64,000 nucleotides of DNA from Halomonas getboli (GTDB lineage Bacteria; Pseudomonadota; Gammaproteobacteria; Pseudomonadales; Halomonadaceae): contig NZ_JALMEW010000001.1 of the NCBI RefSeq assembly GCF_023094245.1, positions 561,086 through 625,085 of the forward strand. The letters are read 5' to 3'. Under the pieces are notes generated by a model. The model saw only the letters and a list, made by a program, of their open reading frames with translations. It was not told the origin of the DNA and searched no databases. A program made the position numbers and the translations under genes. Of this stretch, positions 37,476 through 46,078 are shown in pieces. How positions within the stretch are numbered: position 1 is the stretch's first letter; each line of letters begins with the position of its first letter.

Positions 37476-37937
37476 ATGTCACGCGTGCGAGTACAACAAC
37501 AGCCCTTCGACGCCGGCGAAGAACAGCGCCGGCTGATCGAGGGACGCACCGATATCGGCGCCGTGGTCGGCTTCACCGGCCTGGTGCGCGACTTCAACGA
37601 ACGCCCCGAGGTGCAGGCGCTCAGCCTGGAACACTATCCGGGGATGACCGAAGCGGCGCTGGCCTCTATCGTCGACGAAGCGGAAGCCCGCTGGCCCTTG
37701 CAGGGCGTGCGGGTGATTCATCGCATCGGACGACTGGCGCCCGGCGATCCGATCGTGCTGGTGGTGGTCGCCAGTGCCCATCGTCGGGCGGCCTTCGAGG
37801 CCTGCGACTTCATCATGGATTATCTCAAGACACGCGCTCCCTTCTGGAAGAAGGAGCACACCGCGAGCGGTGACTATTGGGTCGCCGAGCGCGAGAAAGA
37901 TCATCGCGATGCCCAGCGCTGGGAGGTGCCCTCATGA
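37476..37937 (+). CDS. moaE: Molybdopterin synthase catalytic subunit
   Basis: 153 aa. MoaE converts cPMP to molybdopterin with sulfur from MoaD. Motifs: [32 protein letters not shown], the catalytic [23 protein letters not shown], and the lysines in [11 protein letters not shown]. Its partner is the MoaD half of the preceding fusion protein. ATGA overlap with moaA. Confidence 0.96.
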   Translation: MSRVRVQQQPFDAGEEQRRLIEGRTDIGAVVGFTGLVRDFNERPEVQALSLEHYPGMTEAALASIVDEAEARWPLQGVRVIHRIGRLAPGDPIVLVVVASAHRRAAFEACDFIMDYLKTRAPFWKKEHTASGDYWVAEREKDHRDAQRWEVPS

Positions 37938-38938
37938 CTCAACAGCCGACCGACGAGCTGATCGACGACTTCGGTCGACGCGTGCGCTATGTGCGTATCT
38001 CGGTCACCGATCGCTGCGACTTTCGCTGCGTCTATTGCATGAGCGAGGAGATGACCTTCCTGCCCCGAGCGCAGGTGCTGACCCTCGAGGAACTGGCCAT
38101 GGTGGCGCGCGCCTTTACCGAGCTCGGCGTGGAGAAGGTACGCCTGACCGGCGGCGAGCCGCTGGTGCGTCGCGACATCGATCGCCTGGTGGCGGACATC
38201 GGCTCGTTGCCGGGGCTCAATGACTTCGCCATGACCACCAACGGCGCGAGTCTGCCCAGGTATGCCCGGCAGCTGCGCGACGCTGGCCTGACGCGGCTGA
38301 ATATCAGCATCGATTCCCTGGATCCGGAACGCTTCCGGCGGCTGACGCGCACCGGCGATCTGTCGCGGGTGATCGAGGGCATTCGCGCCGCCAAGGCCGC
38401 CGGCTTCGAGCGCATCAAGCTCAATGCCGTCATCCTCAAGGGGCGCAACGACGACGAAGTCGTCGACCTGGTGGACTTCGCCCGTCGCGAGGGGCTGGAT
38501 ATCAGCTTCATCGAGGAAATGCCGCTGGGCGACGTGTCCGACCACGGCCGCGAGGAAACCTTCTGCTCCAGCGACGAGGTGCAGGCGCTGGTCGAGGCCC
38601 GTCATGCGCTGACCCCGACCACCGAAACCACGCTCGGGCCTTCTCGCTATTTCCGCATGAGCGACAGCGATACCCGGGTCGGTTTCATCTCGCCGCACAG
38701 CCACAACTTCTGCTCCACCTGCAATCGCGTGCGGGTGACCGCGGAAGGGCGGCTGTTGCTGTGTCTCGGCAACGAGCACTCGGTGGACCTGCGGGCCGTG
38801 CTGCGTCGTCATCCCGGCGACATCGAGGCGCTCAAGGCCGCCATCGTCGCGGCCATGCCGCTCAAGCCCGAGCGCCATCACTTCACCACCGATGGCGACG
38901 TTCAGGTCGTGCGTTTCATGAACATGACCGGCGGCTAA
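37934..38938 (+). CDS. moaA: GTP 3',8-cyclase (radical SAM)
   Basis: 334 aa. The N-terminal radical SAM cluster is [10 protein letters not shown] (CxxxCxxC), the SAM-binding site [10 protein letters not shown], and the C-terminal second Fe-S cluster in [22 protein letters not shown]. The C-terminal residues TGG are the conserved GG needed for activity. It makes the first intermediate of the cofactor from GTP. ATG at 37934 with GGAGG upstream; last gene of the mob/moa operon. Confidence 0.97.
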   Translation: MTQQPTDELIDDFGRRVRYVRISVTDRCDFRCVYCMSEEMTFLPRAQVLTLEELAMVARAFTELGVEKVRLTGGEPLVRRDIDRLVADIGSLPGLNDFAMTTNGASLPRYARQLRDAGLTRLNISIDSLDPERFRRLTRTGDLSRVIEGIRAAKAAGFERIKLNAVILKGRNDDEVVDLVDFARREGLDISFIEEMPLGDVSDHGREETFCSSDEVQALVEARHALTPTTETTLGPSRYFRMSDSDTRVGFISPHSHNFCSTCNRVRVTAEGRLLLCLGNEHSVDLRAVLRRHPGDIEALKAAIVAAMPLKPERHHFTTDGDVQVVRFMNMTGG

Positions 38939-39170
38939 GGCGCGATCGCCGGGCCGGCGCGATGAGGGTATTGTCGCGCCCGCCCGCCGGTCTCGCCGCG
39001 AGAATGACGCCGAATTCTTGCCCCGTTCTCTCCGGCATGGCTCCTTTCTTCACTGCGTAATCTCGGCAATTTCCCGTCGGCTTTTCTTGCCAAAAACCTG
39101 GCTCGGCATATACTTTCTCGTATACCGGCCAGCCGATGGCCGTCGACTCATCATCGACCTGGAGGGGGCA

Positions 39171-39464
39171 ATGTCCGAGCAGACCCTGGAGCGTATCGCT
39201 CGCAACAAGAACGTGGCCCGTGCGGCGGCCCGTCAACTCAGCATGGAGCAGCTCCATAAGCTGGCCGAGGTGATTGGCGAAGTCATCGAGCAGAAGAACG
39301 ACGAGGAGCGTCAGCGCCAGGAAGAGGAGGCCGAAAAGGCCCGCAAGCTGGCCGAGATCCGCGAGCAGATCAGCGAAGCCGGCCTTTCCGTTGAGGATCT
39401 GGTCCCCGAACAGCCGCAGCGCAAGCGCGGACGCCCGCCGAAGAAGGCGGCCGACAAGGCTTGA
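39171..39464 (+). CDS. H-NS-like small nucleoid-associated protein with AT-hook-type tail
   Basis: 97 aa starting MSEQTLERIARNKNVARAAARQLS after GGAGGGGG. Residues 20-70 form a highly charged helix/coiled coil rich in Gln, Glu and Lys (KNDEERQRQEEEAEKARKL). The C-terminus has RKRGRPPKKAADKA, an AT-hook-like GRP motif that replaces the full H-NS DNA-binding domain. It is annotated in related bacteria as H-NS family. It probably binds AT-rich DNA as an oligomer. Followed by a perfect terminator. Confidence 0.78.
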   Translation: MSEQTLERIARNKNVARAAARQLSMEQLHKLAEVIGEVIEQKNDEERQRQEEEAEKARKLAEIREQISEAGLSVEDLVPEQPQRKRGRPPKKAADKA

Positions 39465-39490
39465 AGCGCCGAGCTAACAGCGCCGAGCTA

Positions 39491-39530
39491 AAAGAAAACC
39501 CCGAAGGTTTGCGCCTTCGGGGTTTTCTTT
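39491..39530. terminator. Bidirectional terminator after H-NS-like gene
   Basis: Perfect 17-bp arms (AAAGAAAACCCCGAAGG and its complement) with a TTTGCG loop and T-rich ends in both directions. Confidence 0.9.
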
Positions 39531-39540
39531 GGCATCTCTT

Positions 39541-39603
39541 GGGGTCAGACCCTTAAGTAGGCTTTGGCGCTCCGCGCCCAAGCCTACTTAAGGGTCTGAC
39601 CCC
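39541..39603. repeat. 63-bp palindromic element, copy B
   Basis: Same outer arms as copy A; inner stem GTAGGCTTTGGCGC, loop TCC, with one mismatch in the 30-bp arms. It lies between the H-NS-like terminator and the convergent RNase J-like gene. Confidence 0.95.
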
Positions 39604-39643
39604 GGCAGCCTCCAGCGGGGGCCCGGCAGCGTTCGGACTCCCC

Positions 39644-41320
39644 TTATCCCGACACCTCCGCCTCGGCCGCCAGGATCTGCAGATGAATCTCGGGCATGCG
39701 CCGCAGGTGATCGCCGAACCAGGCGAGCATGCGCGGACGCAGGGCGAGGCGCAGGTCGGCCAGCGATTCCACCTGGATCTCGTCCAGGCAGTCGTCGAGC
39801 CAGTCGACGAAGGCGTCCTCGTCCAGCGGGCTGGCTTCGCTGACGTCGAGCAGCAGCCGGCCGATGCGGGTCCAGCCCTGGTCGGTGGCCATCACCGTCA
39901 GTGCCAGGTGAAGCTGGCCGTGGCGGGCTTCGCCGCCGCCGAGCCCCGGCAGGCGCGAGACCTCGTCCTGATGAATGATGCGCGGCGTCTGGGCGTGGCG
40001 GGCCTCGAGGTGCAGGCCGTCGCCGTCGAGGCGGATCATGTCGCCGTTGCGCGGGATCAGCGGCGCGGCGATGTCGAGCGACTGGGCCAGCGCCTGATGC
40101 GCCTGCTGATGGCGCGGCTCGCCGTGCACCGGCAGCAGATGGCGCGGGCGCGACCAGCCGTAAAAGGTCGCCAGTTCCTCCTGGGCCGGGTGGCCGGAGG
40201 CGTGCAGCTCCTCATGGTTGCTCTCGTCGAGCAGTGACACGCCGAGATGGCTCAGGCCGCGCTTCAAGCGCTCGATCAGCCGCTCGTTGCCGGGGATGGC
40301 CTTGGAGGAAAAGATCACGCTGTCGCCGGCGGTCAGCTCGACATGCGGGTGCCGGCCCCGGGCCAGACGCGACAGCGCCGCGCGGGGCTCGCCCTGGCTG
40401 CCGGTGGCGATCACCAGCACTTCCTCGGGCGGCAGGTAGCCCATGTCGGAGATCGGCACCAGCGGCGGCATGTCCTCCAGATAGCCGAGGCCGCGGGCCA
40501 CGCCGACCATGCGCTCCATGGAGCGGCCCATCAGCGCGACGCGGCGACCGCAGCGCTCGGCGGCGCGGCCGATGGCCAGCACCCGGGCCAGGTTGCTGGC
40601 GAAGCAGCTGACGATCACGCGCCCCGAGCAGCTCTCGATGGCGTTGACCAGGGCCTTGGCGACGTTGCCTTCGCTGCGCGAGTGGCCGGGCAGGGGCGCA
40701 TTGGTGGAATCGCCTACCACCAGGTCGACCGGGGCCAGGGCGCGATAGAGCTCGGCGTCCACCGGTGGCCCGATCAGCGGCTCGGGGTCGAGCTTCCAGT
40801 CACCGGTATGCAGCACCCGGTGCGAGCCGGCGGTGATCAGCAGCGCGCAGCTCTCGGGAATCGAGTGAGTCAGCGGCAGGTAGCGCAGATCGAAGGGGCC
40901 GACGCTCAGCGCCTCGGTCGGGTCGATGACGTGGATCGCCGACGGCGATAGCCCGCGCTCGGCGAACTTGGCACGCAGCAGGCCCGCGGCCAGCGGCGTG
41001 GCGTAGATCGGGCAGCCCCACTGCGGCCACAGCCAGGCGGCCGCACCGATGTGGTCCTCGTGGCCGTGGGTGATGATCAGTGCCTCGGGGGCGATGCCGA
41101 GCGGGCCCAGCGGGGCGAGATCGGGCACCTGCAGCGGACTGTCGGGCAGGTCCTGGCGGATCATCATGCCGCAGTCCACCGCGATCCAGTGCTCCGCCTG
41201 GTCCTTGTCGCCGTAACCGTAGAGGTTGAGGTTCATGCCGATCTCGCCGCAGCCGCCGAGAGGCAGGAAACGCAGGGGCGGGCGGCGACGGGGACGAATC
41301 TGGACGCGGGGTTGTGGCAT
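39644..41320 (-). CDS. RNase J-like metallo-beta-lactamase-fold ribonuclease
   Basis: 558 aa. Beta-lactamase domain with GGCGEIGMNLNLYGYG, the zinc motif ITHGHEDHIGAAAW and LTHSIPESCALLI; a beta-CASP insertion with GDSTNA and IVSCFASNLARV; C-terminal motifs IATGSQGEPRAALSRLA, SKAIPGNE and PVHGEPRHQQAH. This is the RNase J family (5'-3' exo/endoribonuclease), uncommon in gammaproteobacteria where RNase E dominates. Arg-rich N-terminus (PRVQIRPRRRPPLR). Divergent from purU. Confidence 0.87.
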   Translation of the reverse strand: MPQPRVQIRPRRRPPLRFLPLGGCGEIGMNLNLYGYGDKDQAEHWIAVDCGMMIRQDLPDSPLQVPDLAPLGPLGIAPEALIITHGHEDHIGAAAWLWPQWGCPIYATPLAAGLLRAKFAERGLSPSAIHVIDPTEALSVGPFDLRYLPLTHSIPESCALLITAGSHRVLHTGDWKLDPEPLIGPPVDAELYRALAPVDLVVGDSTNAPLPGHSRSEGNVAKALVNAIESCSGRVIVSCFASNLARVLAIGRAAERCGRRVALMGRSMERMVGVARGLGYLEDMPPLVPISDMGYLPPEEVLVIATGSQGEPRAALSRLARGRHPHVELTAGDSVIFSSKAIPGNERLIERLKRGLSHLGVSLLDESNHEELHASGHPAQEELATFYGWSRPRHLLPVHGEPRHQQAHQALAQSLDIAAPLIPRNGDMIRLDGDGLHLEARHAQTPRIIHQDEVSRLPGLGGGEARHGQLHLALTVMATDQGWTRIGRLLLDVSEASPLDEDAFVDWLDDCLDEIQVESLADLRLALRPRMLAWFGDHLRRMPEIHLQILAAEAEVSG

Positions 41321-41404
41321 CGAAGGGACGCTGACGGAAAATGTGACGATTACTATACGGGATGGTGGCGCGAGCTCACAACGCGGCTGGATGCCCCATA
41401 GATT

Positions 41405-41467
41405 GGGGTCAGACCCTTAACCATCCTTAGGCGCTCTGCGCCTAAGGATGGTTAAGGGTCTGACCCC
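41405..41467. repeat. 63-bp palindromic element, copy C
   Basis: Inner stem CCATCCTTAGGCGC, loop TCT, perfect 30-bp arms. Unlike the others it lies between divergent genes (RNase J-like and purU). A degenerate short copy with CAGCGGGCTGAG...GGGTCTGCCCC follows at 41468-41510. Confidence 0.95.
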
Positions 41468-41596
41468 ACAGCGGGCTGAGCCATTTAGGTGAAGGGTCTG
41501 CCCCCTCAGTAGAGTGGATTCATCTTGATCTGACTCGTCGGACAGGATTTCGCTACAATGGGCGACTGTTCGACTCATCCAATCTACGGTCTTTCG

Positions 41597-42451
41597 ATGT
41601 CACACTATTACCGTCTCGTGGTTTCCTGCCCCGATCGCCTGGGGATCGTCTCGCGTGTTTCCAGTTTCATTGCCGGGCAGGGCGGCTCCATCACCGAGGC
41701 CAGCCAGCACTCCGATCTCGAGTCCGGACGCTTCTTCATGCGTTACGTGATCCTGGCCGATTCCATCGGCATGTCCGCGGAGACGCTGCGCGATGCCTTC
41801 GCCCCGATCGCCGATGAATTCGAGATGGACTGGTCGCTGACCGACACCCAGCATCGCCAGCGCGTGGTGCTGATGGTGTCCCGCGAGAGCCACTGCCTGG
41901 TCGACCTGCTCTATCGCTGGACGGCCAAGGAACTCGACTGCGACATCGCCGCGGTGATCTCCAACCACGACGACATGCGCTCGCTGGTCGAGTGGCACGG
42001 CATTCCCTATCACCATGTGCCGGTCGACCCCCAGGACAAGGCGCCCGCCTTCGGTGAGGTGCAGCGGCTGGTCGACGAGGCGCGGGCCGACAGCATCGTG
42101 CTGGCGCGCTACATGCAGATCCTGCCGCCGGACCTGTGCGAGCGCTATGCCGGCCGGGTGATCAATATCCACCACAGCTTCCTGCCGTCCTTCGCCGGCG
42201 CCAAGCCGTACCATCAGGCCTATCAGCGTGGCGTGAAGCTGATCGGTGCCACCTGCCACTACGTCACCCAGGAGCTGGATGCCGGCCCGATCATCGAGCA
42301 GGACATCCATCGCGTGAGCCACTGCCACACGCCCAACGACCTGGTGCGCTTCGGCCGCGACGTCGAGAAGTCCGTGCTGGCGCGCGGCCTCCGCTGGCAC
42401 CTCGAGGACCGCGTGCTGGTGCACGGCAACAAGACCGTCGTCTTCGCCTGA
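41597..42451 (+). CDS. purU: Formyltetrahydrofolate deformylase
   Basis: 284 aa. N-terminal ACT domain (MSHYYRLVVSCPDRLGIVSRVSSFI). C-terminal formyl-transferase fold with VISNHDDMRSLVEWHGIPYHHVPVD and the active-site block VINIHHSFLPSFAGAKPY plus GATCHYVTQELDAGPII. It hydrolyses 10-formyl-THF to formate and THF, balancing one-carbon pools for purine synthesis. The start is at ATG 41597, the family N-terminus; 13 upstream codons are unlikely to be translated. Confidence 0.96.
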   Translation: MSHYYRLVVSCPDRLGIVSRVSSFIAGQGGSITEASQHSDLESGRFFMRYVILADSIGMSAETLRDAFAPIADEFEMDWSLTDTQHRQRVVLMVSRESHCLVDLLYRWTAKELDCDIAAVISNHDDMRSLVEWHGIPYHHVPVDPQDKAPAFGEVQRLVDEARADSIVLARYMQILPPDLCERYAGRVINIHHSFLPSFAGAKPYHQAYQRGVKLIGATCHYVTQELDAGPIIEQDIHRVSHCHTPNDLVRFGRDVEKSVLARGLRWHLEDRVLVHGNKTVVFA

Positions 42452-42469
42452 TTGCAGATTGTACAGGTT

Positions 42470-42532
42470 GGGGTCAGACCCTTAAGTCTGCTTTGGATCG
42501 GAGCTCCAAAGCAGACTTAAGGGTCTGACCCC
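42470..42532. repeat. 63-bp palindromic element, copy D
   Basis: Inner stem GTCTGCTTTGGATC, loop GGA, one mismatch next to the loop. Directly downstream of purU. A right-half remnant (TTCCAAAGCACGATTAGGGG, then TCTGAGCCC) follows at 42541-42571. Confidence 0.95.
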
Positions 42533-42668
42533 GTGGCGTGTTCCAAAGCACGATTAGGGGTCTGAGCCCGTAGCATGATTAAGCCGTGTTTTCCGGCTGT
42601 GATAGGGCGATCGTTGGCCGCACGTTTCGGCATAGTGGGGACTACCTTTACCACCGATTCGATCTGCC

Positions 42669-43013
42669 ATGACCATGACGGCTGCCCCCGTGGCGCGTTC
42701 GGCCCGCCTGATTCGCCGCCAGATGCTGCGCCACAACCGCTTCCTCGGACTGCATCAGCTGTGGTTCGGCCTGCTGCTGATGCCGGTCATCACCTATGGC
42801 CTGGCGCTGACGTTCGACCCCACCGGCTGGTGGCTGGTCGTGCCGGGCTTTCTGGCATCGATGCTGCTGGTCGAGCTGGCCTTTCTGCCCCGGCGCGTGG
42901 TGATTCATCGCCTCTCGGCCAAGGAAAGCCACGAGGAGCGGGTGCGCGAAGCGCTGCGGCACGGGGTGTCGTTGCAGGAGGTGCAGGTGGTGGATCGGGA
43001 GGGGGCGCCGTAG
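42669..43013 (+). CDS. Small membrane protein of unknown function
   Basis: 114 aa. The N-terminal 25 residues are basic (ARSARLIRRQMLRHNRF). Two hydrophobic helices follow at about 30-47 (LWFGLLLMPVITYGLALTF) and 52-70 (WWLVVPGFLASMLLVELAFL), then a soluble charged C-terminus (SAKESHEERVREALRHG). Probably an inner-membrane hairpin with both ends in the cytoplasm. No recognisable family. Either of two ATGs two codons apart may start it; no strong ribosome-binding site. Flanked on both sides by palindromic elements. Confidence 0.6.
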   Translation: MTMTAAPVARSARLIRRQMLRHNRFLGLHQLWFGLLLMPVITYGLALTFDPTGWWLVVPGFLASMLLVELAFLPRRVVIHRLSAKESHEERVREALRHGVSLQEVQVVDREGAP

Positions 43014-43025
43014 GGTCCCCAGATT

Positions 43026-43088
43026 GGGGTCAGACCCTTAATTCCGCTTTGGAACGGAGTTCCAAAGCGGAATTAAGGGTCTGACCCC
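43026..43088. repeat. 63-bp palindromic element, copy E
   Basis: Inner stem TTCCGCTTTGGAAC, loop GGA, perfect 30-bp arms. Between the small membrane protein gene and convergent dinB. A right-half remnant (CGGACTTAAGGAGCTGACCCC in two parts, 43110-43130) follows. Confidence 0.95.
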
Positions 43089-43148
43089 GTGGCAATTGGC
43101 GGATCCGAGCGGACTTAAGGAGCTGACCCCGTGGCAACCGTGGCCGCC

Positions 43149-44204
43149 CTAAAACGCCAGCGTCAGCTGCTGCCTCGCGGCTTCGGGCTGCAGCCGTACG
43201 CCGACGCCCAGCAGCCGCACCGGCCGTGAGCCGCGAGCCCAGGCCTGTTCCAGCAGCCGCTGATAGCTGTCGCGGTCGATGGTCTGGCCGCGGCTCTCGA
43301 GCGTGGTCAGGCTGAAGTCATCGAAGCGCACCTTGACGAACAGCCCCGCCACCGCCGGTTCGCCGTGGCGGGCCAGGCGCAGGGCCAGCTTGTCGCACAG
43401 CGGCGCCAGCGCCTCCTGGGCGCTCGCCAGGTCGGGCAGGTCGCGGTCGAAGGTGCTTTCGACGCTGACCGACTTGCGCTCCCGCTCCACCTTCACCGGC
43501 CGTTCGTCGATGCCGCGAGCCAGCTCGAACAGCCGCTGGCCGAACTTGCCGAACTCCTCCAGCAGTCGCTCCCGGGGCAGGCGGCGCAGGTCCGAGCAGG
43601 TGGCGACGTCCAGCGCCTCCAGCCGCGCCCGGGTGGCCGGGCCGACCCCGTGCAGCTTGCCAACCGGCAGCCGGGCCACGAACGCCTCCACCTGCTCCGG
43701 CGGAATCACCGTCAGCCCGTCGGGCTTCTCCCAGTCGCTGGCCACCTTGGCCAGGAACTTGGCCGGCGCGGCGCCCACCGAGACGGTGATGCCGGTGCGC
43801 GCGAAGCATTCTCGCTTGATCCACTGCGCCATCCAGGTCGCGCTGCCCTGGAAGCCCTCGACGTCGGTGACGTCCAGATAGGCCTCGTCCAGCGACAGCG
43901 GCTCCACCAGCGGCGTCAGCTCGTAGAACACGGCCTGGATCTGCCGCGAGACCTCGCGGTACTTGTCGAAATCGCCGGGCAGCAGGGTGAGGTGAGGGCA
44001 GAGACGCAGGGCCTGGGCCGTGGGCATCGCCGAATGGATGCCGAAGGCTCGGGCCGGATAGTTGCAGGTGGCGATGACCCCGCGGTGCTCCCGCGAGCGA
44101 CCGATGGCGATGGGGATATCGCGCAGGCTGGGATCATCGCGCATCTCGACCGCGGCGTAGAAGCAGTCGCAGTCGGCGTGCAGGATCTTGCGCTGGGTAC
44201 CCAT
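43149..44204 (-). CDS. dinB: DNA polymerase IV (Y-family)
   Basis: 351-aa translesion polymerase. Catalytic residues are in KILHADCDCFYAAVEM and PLSLDEAYLDVTD. Palm/finger blocks VGAAPAKFLAKVASD and the helix-hairpin-helix VGKLHGVGPATRARLEAL are present. C-terminal little-finger domain. The start is at ATG 44204 (MGTQRKILH); a GTG 15 nt upstream is possible. It lies beside lexA, fitting SOS control, although no clear LexA box was found directly before it. Confidence 0.95.
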   Translation of the reverse strand: MGTQRKILHADCDCFYAAVEMRDDPSLRDIPIAIGRSREHRGVIATCNYPARAFGIHSAMPTAQALRLCPHLTLLPGDFDKYREVSRQIQAVFYELTPLVEPLSLDEAYLDVTDVEGFQGSATWMAQWIKRECFARTGITVSVGAAPAKFLAKVASDWEKPDGLTVIPPEQVEAFVARLPVGKLHGVGPATRARLEALDVATCSDLRRLPRERLLEEFGKFGQRLFELARGIDERPVKVERERKSVSVESTFDRDLPDLASAQEALAPLCDKLALRLARHGEPAVAGLFVKVRFDDFSLTTLESRGQTIDRDSYQRLLEQAWARGSRPVRLLGVGVRLQPEAARQQLTLAF

Positions 44205-44356
44205 GTCAGCAGATAGCACGTTTGACGCTTGGTGAGCGAAGACCAGACAAGGTGAAAATCGGCGAGAAGCGGACCGGGCTCGCGCACGAGTTTACGAGTG
44301 GGTAAATGAGCATATCGAGCCGATTTTTTACGCAGTATGGTCGAGCTCGGCCAGCG

Positions 44357-45016
44357 TCAACCCAAGGCCTGGCCGTTGCCGCCGCGGATGACACCCACGC
44401 CGATACCCTCGATCTCGAAGGCGTCGTGGCGCAGGTCGACCTCGATGGGGGCGAAGTCGGCGTTTTCGGCGTCGAGGCGCACCTGATGGCCCTGACGGTG
44501 GAAGCGCTTGACCGTCACCTCATCCTCCAGGCGGGCCACCACGATCTGGCCGTCGCGCACGCGCTCGGTGCGGTGCACGGCGAGCAGGTCGCCCTCCATG
44601 ATGCCCACGTCCTTCATCGACAGGCCGCGCACGCGCAGCAGGTAGTCGGCCTTCGGGGTGAAGTATTCCGGCGGCAGCGGGCAGTAGCGGTCGATATGCT
44701 CGGCGGCCAGGATCGGGCTGCCGGCGGCGACCTCGCCGATGATCGGCAGGCCCTGGCTCGGCGCTTCGTCGTTGGCCGCGCCGTCGCCGGCCTCGGCTTC
44801 CTGGGCCGGCAGGCGGATGCCCCGCGAGGTGCCGCGGATCACGCGGATCACGCCCTTGCGTTCCAGGGCGCGCAGGTGCTCCTCGGCGGCGTTGGGCGAC
44901 TTGAAGCCCAGGGCGCGGGAGATCTCCGCTCGGGTCGGCGGATAGCCCAGCTCGTTCATGGTCTTGACGATGAAGTCATAGACGTTCTGCTGGCGTGACG
45001 TGAGGGGGCGAGTCAT
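44357..45016 (-). CDS. lexA: SOS repressor LexA
   Basis: 219 aa. N-terminal winged helix ([34 protein letters not shown]). The self-cleavage bond is Ala98-Gly99 in GEVAAGSP. The catalytic dyad is Ser133 ([10 protein letters not shown]) and Lys170 (VTVKRF). It represses SOS genes until RecA filaments trigger autocleavage. A ~15-residue acidic insert ([16 protein letters not shown]) lies in the linker. Divergent from psrA, the arrangement known in Pseudomonas. Confidence 0.97.
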   Translation of the reverse strand: MTRPLTSRQQNVYDFIVKTMNELGYPPTRAEISRALGFKSPNAAEEHLRALERKGVIRVIRGTSRGIRLPAQEAEAGDGAANDEAPSQGLPIIGEVAAGSPILAAEHIDRYCPLPPEYFTPKADYLLRVRGLSMKDVGIMEGDLLAVHRTERVRDGQIVVARLEDEVTVKRFHRQGHQVRLDAENADFAPIEVDLRHDAFEIEGIGVGVIRGGNGQALG

Positions 45017-45046
45017 GCGGCCTCCGGAGCGGATGGGATGCGATTA

Positions 45047-45079
45047 TTGATCAAGTATACAGCATGGAATTCCATCCAG
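45047..45079 (-). promoter_or_regulatory. Two candidate LexA boxes upstream of lexA
   Basis: Read on the minus strand: CTGGATGGAATTCCAT (45079-45064) and CTGTATACTTGATCAA (45062-45047). Each has CTG-N10-CAW, one base off the gammaproteobacterial CTG-N10-CAG, arranged in tandem as in E. coli lexA. They lie 31-63 nt before the lexA start. Confidence 0.5.
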
Positions 45080-45154
45080 TAAAAGCCTTGCCCAAGGCGC
45101 TGTCGGGCGGCCGCGATGCGCGTCTCGGTGCGCCGAGGCAAAGCGTTTCAAACG

Positions 45155-45160
45155 TATGAT
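45155..45160 (+). promoter_or_regulatory. Putative psrA -10 element
   Basis: TATGAT preceded closely by CGTTTCAAACG (45144-45154), a short odd palindrome of PsrA-like half-sites. No good -35. Lies ~100 nt before the psrA start. Confidence 0.35.
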
Positions 45161-45211
45161 GGTTGACCTCGGCGCGCCGGGCACTGCACTCTCATGGCAC
45201 AAGAACAGTTT

Positions 45212-45225
45212 GAAACATGCGTTTC
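45212..45225 (+). promoter_or_regulatory. PsrA box in its own leader
   Basis: GAAACATGCGTTTC is a perfect palindrome matching G/CAAAC-N2-4-GTTTG/C, 36 nt before the psrA start codon. This predicts autorepression, as known in Pseudomonas. The site overlaps an upstream in-frame ATG (45217), arguing that this ATG is not the real start. Confidence 0.75.
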
Positions 45226-45261
45226 CTTACGCCCGAGCCCCCACAACTCCGGATCGATTCG

Positions 45262-45906
45262 ATGGCCCAGCCCGATACCGTCACTCGCATTCTCGATACC
45301 GCCGAGGTGCTGTTCGCCGAGCGAGGCTTCGCCGAGACGTCGCTGCGCAACATCACCAGCAAGGCCAAGGTGAACCTGGCCGCGGTCAACTATCACTTCG
45401 GCTCCAAGAAGTCGCTGATCCAGGCGGTGTTCGCCCGCTATCTCGACCCCTTCACCGAACGCTTTCACCGCGCGCTGGACGACCTCGAGGCGCGCCACGC
45501 CCGCGACGGCAGCGAGATTCCGCTCGAAGAACTGCTGGAAACCATGGCCCGCACGGTGCTGGAAGTGCCGGCCGAACGCGACAGCCTGAAGGTGTTCATG
45601 CGCCTGCTGGGGCTGGCCTACAGCCAGGCCCAGGGGCATCTGCGCGGCTACATTCAATCGCAGTACGGCGAGGCCTTTACCCGCTTCACCGAGCTGGTAC
45701 GCCGCGCCACCCCGGAGCTGCCCGACGCCGAGCGCTTCTGGCGGCTGCACTTCATCCTCGGCTCGGTGATCTTCACGCTCTCGGGGCTCGACGCCCTGCG
45801 CGACATCGCCGAGCACGACTACGGCGAGCGGGTCAGCGTTCATGAGCTGGTGCAGAAGATGCGGCCGGTGGTGGTGGCGGCGATGCAGGCGCCGTTGCCG
45901 GACTGA
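45262..45906 (+). CDS. psrA: TetR-family regulator PsrA
   Basis: 214 aa. N-terminal TetR HTH: VTRILDTAEVLFAERGFAETSLRNITSKAKVNLAAVNYHFGSKKSLIQAVF, nearly the same as Pseudomonas PsrA. The C-terminal ligand domain contains IFMRLLGLAYSQAQGHLR-like text. PsrA senses long-chain fatty acids and controls beta-oxidation and (in Pseudomonas) rpoS. The start is at ATG 45262 (MAQPDTVTRIL). Sites of the PsrA type are seen in its own leader and before the thioesterase gene at 8705. Confidence 0.92.
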   Translation: MAQPDTVTRILDTAEVLFAERGFAETSLRNITSKAKVNLAAVNYHFGSKKSLIQAVFARYLDPFTERFHRALDDLEARHARDGSEIPLEELLETMARTVLEVPAERDSLKVFMRLLGLAYSQAQGHLRGYIQSQYGEAFTRFTELVRRATPELPDAERFWRLHFILGSVIFTLSGLDALRDIAEHDYGERVSVHELVQKMRPVVVAAMQAPLPD

Positions 45907-45951
45907 GGGAAAGTTTGGGTTCAGGCGCTTAATTGCCCTCTCTCCCAGCTT

Positions 45952-46014
45952 GGGGTCAGACCCTTAAGTGCCCTTAGGCGCGGAGCGCCTAAAGGCACTT
46001 AAGGGTCTGACCCC
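45952..46014. repeat. 63-bp palindromic element, copy F
   Basis: Inner stem GTGCCCTTAGGCGC, loop GGA, one mismatch in the arms. Between convergent psrA and pilC. A left-half remnant (GGGTTCAGGCGCTTAATTGC) precedes it at 45917. Confidence 0.95.
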
Positions 46015-46040
46015 TGTGGCAAGGATCTGGCCCTGCGGCA

Positions 46041-46068
46041 TCTCCTCACTCCTCACTCCTTACGCCTC
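46041..46068. repeat. Single arm of the GAGTGAGGAGTGAGG repeat family
   Basis: Complement-strand copy (CTCCTCACTCCTCACTCC, TTACGCCTC) immediately downstream of pilC. Related to the inverted repeats at 13061 and 47344. Confidence 0.55.
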
Positions 46069-46078
46069 GCCCCTGACC

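Noticed and set aside
45217..45261. Upstream ATG as psrA start
   Set aside because: It lies within the PsrA operator palindrome, and the family N-terminus (MAQ..TVTRIL) begins at 45262.
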